DNA from: Acidimicrobiaceae bacterium
GTDB taxonomy: Bacteria; Actinomycetota; Acidimicrobiia; Acidimicrobiales; Aldehydirespiratoraceae
NCBI GenBank assembly: GCA_026708645.1
Contig: JAPOUM010000029.1
Location: 1 to 60,026 of the forward strand
Length of the DNA stretch: 60,026 bases
Direction: 5' to 3'
The translations under genes were made by a program, and so were the position numbers. The number at the start of each line of letters is the position of its first letter. Within the stretch, counting starts at the first letter, position 1. Under the pieces are notes generated by a model. The model was not told the origin of the DNA. It searched no databases and saw only the letters and a list, made by a program, of their open reading frames with translations. Below, in pieces: positions 24,766 through 32,895 of this stretch.

Positions 24766-25644
24766 TTACTCCTCGAAGTAGGCGGTCTCGGCTACTTGGC
24801 CGGAGTGGGGTTGGAGACCTGCGACGTTGGCGTCCGAAGCCGCTGTGAACTGAGTCTCGACGAGCCACAGATACGGCAGCTCCGCGGTGAGGATCTGCTG
24901 GATCTCGCCGTAGAGCTCGCCGCGCCGCGACACGTCGGGGGTGCTGGCGGCAGCATCGAACAGTTCGTCGATCCGCGGGTTGCTGTAGGCCGCTTCGTTC
25001 GAGTAGGGGATGTCGCCGATGTTGCTTGAGACGTAAATGCGAGCCACGCCGATAGAGGGATCAGTGTTGTTGCAATAGCTGATGATGTTGGTGTCGAAAT
25101 CGCGCTCGCCGAACACTCTCCGGATGAAGGTGCTGCGGTCTATCGACACGACTTCCACGTCGATGCCGACCTCAGCGAGGTTCTGTCTCACCACTTCGGC
25201 GTACTGTGTCTCCAAAAAACCGGAGCTGAACACCAGCAGGTCGATGCTGAAACGCGTCCCGTCACCTGTGTAACCGGCCTCGTCGAGCAGCGTGTCGGCC
25301 TTCTCGACGTCGTAGGGGTAGGTAGTGACATCGTCGCTGTAAGCGAAGGCCATCTGGCTGCTGATCGGACCTGTGGCCACACGCCCCTGACCGAACAGCA
25401 CCTGCGCCACAATCTGATCGCGATTGACGGCGTGAGCTATGGCCTGACGGACCCGCAGATCGCTGAAGACTTCTCTATCAGAGTTGAAGGTGACAGTCGG
25501 GATGCAGAACCCGCCGCTGGGGCCGCTGTCGACGGTATGCACAGTGATGGAGTCGTCGCCAGCGAGGCGCTCGATGTCGTCGCCGCAAGCCGCTGCCATG
25601 AGAGCCAATGCCAAGACTGCGCTCAGCAGTCTCAGAATTCGCAT
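24766..25644 (-). pseudogene. Solute-binding lipoprotein (SBP family 5) with a large internal deletion
   Basis: Translation from ATG 25644 gives a lipoprotein signal (LSAVLALALMAAACGDD, lipobox Cys near residue 22). It then jumps within about 15 residues to the C-terminal lobe of a Dpp/Opp/Nik-type binding protein (DLRVRQAIAHAVNRDQIV). At 292 residues it is about 200 shorter than usual; most of the N-terminal lobe is missing while the frame is kept. The rest is in good order (LWLVETQFTAASDANVAGL). It probably cannot close around a ligand, so I class it as a pseudogene, but a new function is possible. Two GntR-like operators lie upstream. Confidence 0.65.
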
Positions 25645-25733
25645 GAGACATCCTTTCACACTCGGTCAGCTACCGCCGAGGGCCCGAAGGCAGCCGGACC
25701 AGCCAGGCTCGAGACAGGCGTTTGGACACGCAA

Positions 25734-25761
25734 TTGTATACAAGCCGTTGTATACAAGCCG
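25734..25761. promoter_or_regulatory. Two tandem operator-like repeats (TTGTATACAAGCCG)
   Basis: The 14-bp unit is exactly repeated at 25734 and 25748. Each unit begins with the perfect 10-bp palindrome TTGTATACAA, like GntR-family operators. The centre-to-centre distance is 14 bp. The site lies about 90 bp upstream of the lipoprotein start and just after the end of the DsrE-like gene. It also holds A+T-rich bases that could form a -10 box. Confidence 0.6.
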
Positions 25762-25798
25762 TACCGGCGGCGGATCACGGATGCTGCGCTATGAGACT

Positions 25799-26176
25799 TC
25801 AGCCGCCCACGAAAATCAGCTCGGAAGCACCGTCAGCCACCTCGGTGAGCACCTCGCCCAAGTAACGGAAAGTCGCTCCGACAGAGGCCGCATCACTGGC
25901 CGACACCCCACGGGCGTCGCTGGAGTACGGTCAAAACGAAACCGCGAAAGCCGCCTCGCGGCCCGCTGCCACCTTCTGGCGCACGTCTCGGCCCATGTCG
26001 GTGTCGGGGATCGTCTCGAGGTCAGCGACCGCCACGGCTTCACCGGCGAGACGCACTTCGGCTTCCAGCCCGGCGCCTGCGGCAGCCGCTGCGAAGTGGT
26101 AGGCACGGAACAACGCGCCGCAGTCGCTACGGGGATCCGCAGTGGTGAAGAAGATCAGTTTGCGTCGCTGCGCCAC
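25799..26176 (-). CDS. DsrE-like sulfur/selenium-relay protein with in-frame TGA; predicted selenoprotein
   Basis: A GTG at 26176-26174 follows AAGGAGGGAAC. The frame reads KLIFFTTADPRSDCGALFRAYHFAAAAAGAG, quoted here by its parts KLIFFTTADP and ALFRAYHF, as in DsrE/TusD proteins. It meets a TGA at 25933-25931 (codon 82) and continues in the same frame PYSSDARGVSASDAASVG to a final TGA at 25801-25799. The total of 125 residues is the usual family length; stopping at the first TGA would remove the conserved last third. The segment F-U-PYSSDARGVS aligns with the C-P-x-C...RG redox motif of DsrE proteins, Sec replacing the first Cys. A hairpin with 19-nt spacing follows the TGA. DsrE-like selenoproteins have been reported from metagenomes. 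It lies 55 bp downstream of the ABC fusion gene. Confidence 0.8.
25901..25919 (-). promoter_or_regulatory. SECIS-like hairpin for the DsrE-like protein
   Basis: The mRNA folds CGACGCCC-GUG-GGGUGUCG: eight pairs including one G-U, with a GUG loop. The stem begins 11 nt after the UGA and the loop 19 nt after it, the same loop distance as in the U-x-U ATPase gene. Confidence 0.6.
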
Positions 26177-26231
26177 GTTCCCTCCTTCACACAGCGAATA
26201 TTATCGACCGGCGGCGCAGCACCTGCAGGCA

Positions 26232-29200
26232 TCAGGCCGCACCCCGGCTGCGGCCTGTCGCCTCGATCAAGGCTCGTGTCTCGGGATGGCTGGGGGCTTC
26301 CACGACTCGTGCCGTGGGGCCGTCCTCCACCACGCGGCCCTCGCTCAGCACCACGATCCGTTCGGCCACCAAGCGGGCCAGAGAGATGTCGTGAGTTATG
26401 AAAACCAGCGTGGCGCCCAGCGCTTCACGAACCTCCAGCAGATGCGCCGCCACCGTCGCCCGCAGCGACGCGTCGAGCATCGAAGCCGGCTCGTCGGCGA
26501 CGATGAATTCGGGCTTCGCGACCAGCGTCCGGGCCAGAGCGACACGTTGACGCTGCCCGCCGCTGAGCGTCCGCGGATGCCTGCTCAGGAAACTATCGAC
26601 CGGGGGCAGCCCCAGATGCCGCAACGCTTGCAGCACTCGGCGGTGGCGCTCACGGCGCGGCACTCCGGCGATGGCCAGCGGCTCGCCGATCAGCGCAGCC
26701 ACAGTCATGTTGGGATGCAACGAATCGTAGGGATCCTGGAACACCATCTGAACCCGCTGCCGCAAACGGCGAAGCTCCCGCTGCGACAAGTCGCCCGTCG
26801 CCCGGCCCAGCACTTCGACAGACCCGGCGGAGGGTCGAGTCAGGCCCACCGCCAGCCTGGCGACGGTCGACTTCCCGGCGGCGCTGCGCCCGATGACCGC
26901 CACCGACTCGCGCTCGCCTATCCGCAGCGACACTCCGTCCAACGCTGTCACGCCGCCGCGCCCGGCATGGCGCCCCGAATAGACGACGCTGACACCGTCG
27001 AGCCGCAACGCCGCGGCGGTGGCACGGATCGCTGACCCAGCAGACCCAGCGGGCCCAGCCGAGCCGATCACCGAAAGCGGCGTCCGCGGGGTCGCTGCAG
27101 CCGTCCGAGGAAGCACTGAGGGCGGATTCGCATCCTGGATAACCGGCGGCGGGGTCGGTTCAGCTGCTTGCCACGGCACTTCAGCGGGCCCTGTTGGGAG
27201 TGCCCGTGCCTGTGGCAGCCTCGAACTGCCGCGACCGACGAGGCTCGTGTCGTCGATGTTCGTGCTCGTGCGCGGATCAGCGTGCGGCGGGAGCTGCGTC
27301 GCTGGGGACATGGTCGTGGCACCGTGCCTGTGCTCGACGGCCGATCTGTCATCGGCGTAATGGCAGGCGACCTGTGCAGCGTCGACATGGCGCAGCACCG
27401 GCACGATGCTGGTGCAGTCGTCGCGGCGCCGCGGGCAGCGGGGCGCGAAGGCGCAGCCCGCCGGGAGCTGCGCCGGGTCGGGGACCTCGCCCGGAACGGG
27501 CTGCAGTACCGTCGAGGCCGAGCCGAGAGCGGGCAGCGCCTGCAGCAGCATCGACGTGTAGGGATGCTGCGGATTCGCCGTCACCCGGCCGGTCGGGCCG
27601 GCTTCCACCACACGACCGCCGTACATCACCACGAGGTCGTCGGCGCGAGACGCCACCAGCGGGAGGTCGTGCGAGATCAGCCAGAGGTCGAAACCCGAAC
27701 TCAGGCGCAGCTCGTCGAGCAGGTCGAGGATGGCCTGCTGGTTGATGACGTCGAGGCCGGAGGTCGCCTCATCGGCGATCACCAGCTTCGGACGGTTGAT
27801 GACAGCCATGGCGATCACCACCCGCTGGCGCTGCCCGCCGCTGAGTTGATGCGCGAAGGCTTTGTGGCGCTCTCGAGGCAGACCGACCAATGTCAATAAC
27901 TCTTCGGCGCGGCGGCGAGCCTGCGCCCGGTCGTCGGTTCTCCCGGCGGCGGATCCGGATACCGAGGCGCCGGATACCGCTGCTTCGGCTGTTTGATCGC
28001 GGATCGTCATCGTGGGGTCGAGCACGCTCATCGCCGCTTGCGGGACGATGGCGATCTCGCGTCCGCGGATCTTCTCGAGGCCGCGTCTTCCCAGACGGCG
28101 CAGATCGACGTCTCCGAGCATCACTGCGGCGGCTTCGACCCGGCCCGGGGGCGCCACCAGCCCTGCGACGGCCAAACCCAGAGTGGACTTGCCCGAGCCC
28201 GACTCGCCCACCAGCCCGAGGGTTCTGCCGCGCCCGACGCGCAGATCGACGTCGCGCACCACCGTCACCTCGTTGAAATCCACCGACAAGTCACGGATGT
28301 CGAGGCGCACGTCGTCGCTGCAAGGCTCGGGGAGCGTCTCGCTGATGCGGCGCCGCCGCGGCGGACGCCAGCCGTGGCTGCTCAGCTGCGGATCGGCGAG
28401 TTCCTCGAACGCGAAACCCACGAAAGCCAGCCCGACGATGAGGATCGTCAACGCGGCGCCCGGCGGAACGATCCACCAGAGCCAGGCGTCGGTGAGGATG
28501 GCGCTGCCGTTGTTGGCGAAGTAGAGCGTCGAGCCCCAGCTGACCCGGCCAGGATCGCCGAGCCCCAAGAACGCGACCCCCGACTGAACGATCACCGCCA
28601 CCGCGGCGGCTCTCACGAACTGCGACACGATCAGAGGCGCCAGCCGCCGGCTGATGTGGATCGTCATGATCCGCAGCGAGCCGGCGCCCATGGCGTGCGC
28701 CGCCTCGGTGTGGCCGTACTGTGAGATTTTCAGCACTTGGCTGCGCAACAGTCGGGCCGGGCGCGCCCACAGCACGCCCGCTATCAGCACTATCAGCACT
28801 TCGAGGCCGCGACCGAAGTAGGCGGCCAGCACCAGAACCAGCACCAAGAACGGCAGCGACAGCGTCAGATCGACCAGGCGCATGAGCACTGCGTCGAGCC
28901 AGCCGCGGCGCCAGCCGGCCAGCAGAGCGACGGCGGTTCCCAGCAGTGTCGCGGCCACGGCGGCTACCAGTCCCACCCACAGCGAGACACGGGCGCCGAA
29001 CACCAGCTGCGCCCAGAGGTCTCGACCCAGGTCGTCGGTGCCCAGCCAGTGCTGAGACGACGGAGACTGGTACGGCAGACCGCTGGAACGGTCGGGCGGA
29101 TGCGACGCCAGCAGGTCGGCAAAAACGGCCGCGCCGATCACCAGCGCCAGCATCACTGCGCCTGCCGACGCCAGAATCAGCGTGGCCGGCCGCATCCGGG

Positions 29201-29246
29201 CGCGACAGCGCGACGGCGCAGTGTTCAGCGCAGACATCCAGGGCAT
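26232..29246 (-). CDS. ABC importer fusion: DppC-like permease plus DppD-like and DppF-like ATPases in one polypeptide
   Basis: An uninterrupted frame from ATG 29246 encodes 1004 residues. Residues about 20-300 are a DppC-type permease with several membrane helices, the GTDDLGRDLW element and EAA-type loop EAAHAMGAGSLRI. Residues about 310-600 are an ATPase: GLVGESGSGKSTLG (Walker A), LSGGQRQRV (signature), LVIADEATSGLD (Walker B) and an oligopeptide C-terminal domain with C-x(6)-C. A Pro/Thr-rich linker follows. Residues about 710-1000 are a second ATPase: VIGRSAAGKSTVA, LSGGQRQRVALA, FIVADEPASMLDASL. Normally these are three genes. The start overlaps the preceding permease stop (TGATG). Substrates of the family are peptides, nickel or sugars; the one here is unknown. 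Confidence 0.8.
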   Translation of the reverse strand: MPWMSALNTAPSRCRARMRPATLILASAGAVMLALVIGAAVFADLLASHPPDRSSGLPYQSPSSQHWLGTDDLGRDLWAQLVFGARVSLWVGLVAAVAATLLGTAVALLAGWRRGWLDAVLMRLVDLTLSLPFLVLVLVLAAYFGRGLEVLIVLIAGVLWARPARLLRSQVLKISQYGHTEAAHAMGAGSLRIMTIHISRRLAPLIVSQFVRAAAVAVIVQSGVAFLGLGDPGRVSWGSTLYFANNGSAILTDAWLWWIVPPGAALTILIVGLAFVGFAFEELADPQLSSHGWRPPRRRRISETLPEPCSDDVRLDIRDLSVDFNEVTVVRDVDLRVGRGRTLGLVGESGSGKSTLGLAVAGLVAPPGRVEAAAVMLGDVDLRRLGRRGLEKIRGREIAIVPQAAMSVLDPTMTIRDQTAEAAVSGASVSGSAAGRTDDRAQARRRAEELLTLVGLPRERHKAFAHQLSGGQRQRVVIAMAVINRPKLVIADEATSGLDVINQQAILDLLDELRLSSGFDLWLISHDLPLVASRADDLVVMYGGRVVEAGPTGRVTANPQHPYTSMLLQALPALGSASTVLQPVPGEVPDPAQLPAGCAFAPRCPRRRDDCTSIVPVLRHVDAAQVACHYADDRSAVEHRHGATTMSPATQLPPHADPRTSTNIDDTSLVGRGSSRLPQARALPTGPAEVPWQAAEPTPPPVIQDANPPSVLPRTAAATPRTPLSVIGSAGPAGSAGSAIRATAAALRLDGVSVVYSGRHAGRGGVTALDGVSLRIGERESVAVIGRSAAGKSTVARLAVGLTRPSAGSVEVLGRATGDLSQRELRRLRQRVQMVFQDPYDSLHPNMTVAALIGEPLAIAGVPRRERHRRVLQALRHLGLPPVDSFLSRHPRTLSGGQRQRVALARTLVAKPEFIVADEPASMLDASLRATVAAHLLEVREALGATLVFITHDISLARLVAERIVVLSEGRVVEDGPTARVVEAPSHPETRALIEATGRSRGAA

Positions 29247-30280
29247 CACGAACCCGACCGACGCACTCGCGGATCGAGGACCGGGTAGAGCAGATCCGCC
29301 AGCAGGTTGGCCGCCACCGCAATGAGCGACAGCAGCAGGAACACCGCCTGAAGCACCGGATAGTCGCGGGCTCTGACAGCGTCGAAGGCCAGTGAACCGA
29401 GACCCGGATACGAGAACACGCTCTCCACCACGGTCGCCGCACCCACCAGGGTGGAGAAACCCAGCAGCGCCACTGTGGAAACCGGGATCATGGCGTTGCG
29501 GGCGGCGTGGCGTCTCACGCCGCGGTCCGAGAGCCCCTTGGCGCGCGCCATGAAGACGTAGTCCTCGCTGAGTTCGGAGATCATCGCCGAGCGGGCCACC
29601 ACGAACACCGATCCCAAACCGACGAGAGTGAGCGTCACGGCCGGCATCACCAGACGCTTGGCGACGTCGACGATCCAAGCCCAGCCGGTGAGCGCTTCCG
29701 GTGACACCGCCCCGTAGACGGGCAGCCACTCCAGCTGCACCGAGAAGACCAGCAGCAGCATCAACCCCACGAAGAACGCGGGCAGCGCGTCCACTGCCAG
29801 CACTCCGGCCAGCAGCGAGACGTCGCGGCGCGAGCCGCGTCGCCAGCCGGCAGCGAAACCCAGCAACACCCCCAGAGCCGTCGATGTCGCCACTGCGGCG
29901 CCCACCAGCAGCAGAGACCAGCCGAGCCGGTCGCCGACCACCTCCGACACTGCCCTGCCGTCACGCACCGAGATTCCGAAATCGCCTCGGGCGAGGTTGC
30001 CCAGATAACTGCCGAACTGCTGCCAGGCCGAGCCGTCGAGGTCGAAACGTTCCAGCATCGACTGGCGCGCCGCGTCATCGACCGACCCCGACTCCGGCGG
30101 GACCAGATAGTCGGCGGGATCGCCGGGCGCCAGCCTCGGCAGCGCGAAGTTGACTATCAGCGCGGCGAGGACCACCGCCGCATACTGCGACCCCAGCCGC
30201 AGCAGGCGCGTCGATCGCGCCCGCTGCTGCGAGGCGCTGCCGGGCTCGGGTTCAGTCTTCGACGGTGCCCTGCTGTCCAC
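29246..30280 (-). CDS. DppB-like ABC transporter permease
   Basis: The GTG start at 30280 lies inside the binding-protein gene, overlapping it by 29 bp. The protein has 344 residues. After a hydrophilic N-terminus come six or so helices. The family pattern is clear: LAPGDPADYLV, GDFGISVRDGRAVSEVVGDRL, and the EAA loop around DYVFMARAKGLSDRGVRRHAARNAMIP (quoted by ends DYVFMARAKG and NAMIP). VESVFSYPGLGSLAFDAV completes the match. It would pair with the permease half of the downstream fusion to form the membrane channel. Confidence 0.88.
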   Translation of the reverse strand: MDSRAPSKTEPEPGSASQQRARSTRLLRLGSQYAAVVLAALIVNFALPRLAPGDPADYLVPPESGSVDDAARQSMLERFDLDGSAWQQFGSYLGNLARGDFGISVRDGRAVSEVVGDRLGWSLLLVGAAVATSTALGVLLGFAAGWRRGSRRDVSLLAGVLAVDALPAFFVGLMLLLVFSVQLEWLPVYGAVSPEALTGWAWIVDVAKRLVMPAVTLTLVGLGSVFVVARSAMISELSEDYVFMARAKGLSDRGVRRHAARNAMIPVSTVALLGFSTLVGAATVVESVFSYPGLGSLAFDAVRARDYPVLQAVFLLLSLIAVAANLLADLLYPVLDPRVRRSGS

Positions 30281-32333
30281 GGCGCCGCCTCACGGCGAAC
30301 GCCGCTATCGCAGCAATGACGGCCAGAACGACCACCGTTGTCACCACCGTTGCAGCGCCGTCGTCGTCGTCGGCTGAGTCTTCCCCGTCCGACGCTGGCT
30401 GCACGGAGGCGCCGTCGCCCTCAGCAGCAGCTGTCGCGGCACTGTCGGCGTCGCCGGAGGTCTCGGCCTGATCCGTCTCGGCCACGTCGGTGTCCGCGTC
30501 TTCTTCAGTCATGGCGCCGTCGTCGGTGGAGTCGTCGTCCATGGAGTCGGCTGGTTGTGAGTCGTCCTGTGAAGCGTCGCCCGAAATGTCGGACTCGGAC
30601 TCTGCGGACTCGCCGGGTTCCGCGGAATCAGCAGAATCATCAGAATCAGCCGATGCTGCGCCTTCTTCGCCGGCGCCGGCTCTGACTTCGCCTTCAGGGG
30701 TTGCGGAAGGGGCCGCGCCGGACGCATAGGGCGCCAAGAACGAGCGTTTGGTGAAGACCCCGTGGCCGGGATCGCTGATCCAGCCGTCATAGGCGCCGGG
30801 CCGGTAACCCCAGCGGCCGTCGGGATAGTAGAGCACCACCGCCGGCGCCTCGGCGGCGAATATCTCTTGCGCCTGGCCGATCAGAACCTGCTTCTCGGGC
30901 ACCGACACCCCCAGCGCGGAATCGAGAACCGCGTCGAATTCGGGATTGGAGTATCCGCTGAAGATGCCGCCGACACCCCGGCCGGGCGTATGGAAGAAGA
31001 AGAACAGGTGATCAGGGTCGGCGTGGGCGTGCGACTCGAACACGGCTATGAACATCTCCACCGACGGCGGCCCGTCAGGGCCCGGGCGCCTCGCTGCGGT
31101 GATGGCGGGAGCGTCGAGCGGCTCGACTGTGACGTCCACGCCTATGGCCGAGAGCTGCTCGGCGACCAGCTCGCCGGATCGGATCTGAGGCGGGGCGGCG
31201 GCGTTGACCAGCAGCGTGAACTCCAGCGCAGCGCCGCCGGGACCGCGGCGCACATCGCCGTCCATGGGGTATCCGGCCTCGTCGAGCAGGGCGTTGGCGG
31301 CGGCCGCGTCGAAGGTGTGCCCGCCCGCAGGATGCGCCCAAGGCGAGTCAGGATGGGTCCAAGTGTCGTTGCCGGGGCGTCCCAGGCCGCCTTCGACGAT
31401 GTCGACGATGGACTGCAGGTCCAAGGCCATGCTCATGGCTTTGCGGACAGCCGGCTCGCGCAGGATCGGCTTGCGGGTGTTGAACATCAGATACAGCGAC
31501 TGCATCCGGCTGCCCGTGATCACCTCAAGCTCGTCGTTGTCCTGCACACGAGACACCAGAGGCGCCGGAAGGTTGCGAGTGACGAAGTCGAGCTCGCCCG
31601 TCTGGAGCCCGGCGAAAGCCGCCTGGGAGTCTCTGACCACCGGCATGATCAGCGTGTCGACGAGGGGCGGCCCCAGGAAATAGTCGGGGTTGGCCTCCAG
31701 CCGATAAGAAGTTCCGGGGTTGTATTCGACCATCACGTAGGGACCGGTCCCGACCGGCAGCGAGGTGGCGTCGGCACGCGGATCCTCGATGCCCTCCCAG
31801 ACGTGTTTGGGAAGTATCGGGGCGTCGCCGCCGGGCAGCATCATGAAGGTCGACACCGGGTCCTCGAAACGCAGTTCGACGGTGGTGTCGTCGATCACTG
31901 TCGCCGATTCGAGGACCGGATGGTCATAAATGTGATGGCCGTAGCGTCCCGGGCCGCCGTCGTCAGCGAAGTACTGGTAGGTGAAGGCAACGTCTTCGGC
32001 AGTGAACGGGGCGCCGTCATGCCAGACGACGTCGTCGCGCAGCGAAACCGTCCAGACTCGGAAGTCGTCCGAAGCTTCGGCGCCGGTCGCCAGCCAGGGC
32101 TCGGGATCGATGCGGCTCTGCGACCAGAACAGCGTGTCGTAGACCAGCATCGTGAAGTCGTGCGTCAACGGCAGAGCCTGAGGCACGATGAACGGATTGA
32201 GGTTCTTCTCGGCGGCGTGCAAGCCCACACGGACGACGACTTCGTCGTCGTCTTGGGCTGTCGCGAGCGGCGCCAGCACAAAGCTGAGCAGCGCCAGAAG
32301 CAGGGCAAAGCAAGGGATTCGACGAAAAATCAT
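30252..32333 (-). CDS. Solute-binding protein family 5 with C-terminal membrane anchor
   Basis: The protein has 693 residues. An N-terminal signal peptide (about 1-26, ending LATAQ) is followed by a full family-5 binding domain (about 35-545): LRDDVVWHDGAPFTAEDVAFTYQYF, quoted by its ends LRDDVVWHDG and AEDVAF, then LMFNTRKPILREPAVRKAMS. Residues about 555-660 are an acidic, Ser/Asp/Glu-rich linker. A membrane helix (VVTTVVVLAVIAAIAAFAV) and a basic tail end the protein. The extra linker and anchor tether the binding domain to the membrane in place of a lipid. It is the first gene of the transporter operon. Confidence 0.88.
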   Translation of the reverse strand: MIFRRIPCFALLLALLSFVLAPLATAQDDDEVVVRVGLHAAEKNLNPFIVPQALPLTHDFTMLVYDTLFWSQSRIDPEPWLATGAEASDDFRVWTVSLRDDVVWHDGAPFTAEDVAFTYQYFADDGGPGRYGHHIYDHPVLESATVIDDTTVELRFEDPVSTFMMLPGGDAPILPKHVWEGIEDPRADATSLPVGTGPYVMVEYNPGTSYRLEANPDYFLGPPLVDTLIMPVVRDSQAAFAGLQTGELDFVTRNLPAPLVSRVQDNDELEVITGSRMQSLYLMFNTRKPILREPAVRKAMSMALDLQSIVDIVEGGLGRPGNDTWTHPDSPWAHPAGGHTFDAAAANALLDEAGYPMDGDVRRGPGGAALEFTLLVNAAAPPQIRSGELVAEQLSAIGVDVTVEPLDAPAITAARRPGPDGPPSVEMFIAVFESHAHADPDHLFFFFHTPGRGVGGIFSGYSNPEFDAVLDSALGVSVPEKQVLIGQAQEIFAAEAPAVVLYYPDGRWGYRPGAYDGWISDPGHGVFTKRSFLAPYASGAAPSATPEGEVRAGAGEEGAASADSDDSADSAEPGESAESESDISGDASQDDSQPADSMDDDSTDDGAMTEEDADTDVAETDQAETSGDADSAATAAAEGDGASVQPASDGEDSADDDDGAATVVTTVVVLAVIAAIAAFAVRRRRGQQGTVED

Positions 32334-32403
32334 GGCTTCAAACTATCGAGAATCAGATGCTCGGTCACCAAAACCATGGTTTTGCTTGCAGTCACCGCAG
32401 GCG

Positions 32404-32895
32404 TTATTGCAGTAACCGACAGCCGGATTGCGCGCCCGACCGGCTCTCAGCCGTCTGACACGAGAGCGGACCGCTGCGTTGGAGAAGCGGCGGCGGCTTG
32501 CCGGGCGTCAACTGCACGTCAACCTTTAGGAGTAGATCAGAATCGTCCAGTAGGGAGCCCTTGAGCTTCGCGTGAGCGATTCCAAACTTTGAGATCCCCC
32601 ATTCCAAAGCAGTGAAACCTGCGCTCGACCCGATCTCTTTCAGCGCCACACGAATGGCATCAGGCTCCACGTCACCGACTACCGAGTAGTCGAGATCTTC
32701 GCTGTAACGCCACGGCTCCGGCATCCATAGCTTGTGCAAGCAGGTGCCGCCTTTGAACGCGAGTTTGCCCTGGAGAGTTTCATGGTGCGCCACGTCCACC
32801 ATCAAGCGAGCCAGCACGAGATCCTGCTCAACCTGTCGCTCGGAGCCCCATGGGACTACGGTGCTCCAGTGTTCATAGTCCTCGAATGGGATCAA
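32404..32895 (-). pseudogene. AbiEii-type nucleotidyltransferase toxin, truncated
   Basis: The frame has 163 residues. Residues 1-130 match the AbiEii/DUF1814 nucleotidyltransferase: KGGTCLHKLW, then WRYSEDLDYSVVG with the catalytic SEDLD. After KVDVQLTPGKP the sequence becomes Ser/Gly/Gln-rich and unrelated; normal toxins continue to about 250-300 residues. The start overlaps the AbiEi antitoxin by 4 bp (ATGA), the usual order antitoxin then toxin. AbiEii is a GTP-binding nucleotidyltransferase of type IV toxin-antitoxin systems used in phage defence. The toxin here is probably dead. Confidence 0.75.

Noticed and set aside
24766..25644. Selenocysteine or frameshift explanation for the short lipoprotein
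   Set aside because: The frame is continuous and no in-frame stop or frame switch restores the missing lobe; an internal deletion fits better.
29247..29729. N-terminal extension of the ABC fusion protein to over 1160 residues
   Set aside because: The added part overlaps the upstream permease gene in another frame; ATG 29246 overlaps its stop as in coupled operons.
32404..32520. TGA readthrough in the AbiEii toxin
   Set aside because: The sequence loses family similarity before the stop and nothing homologous follows in frame.
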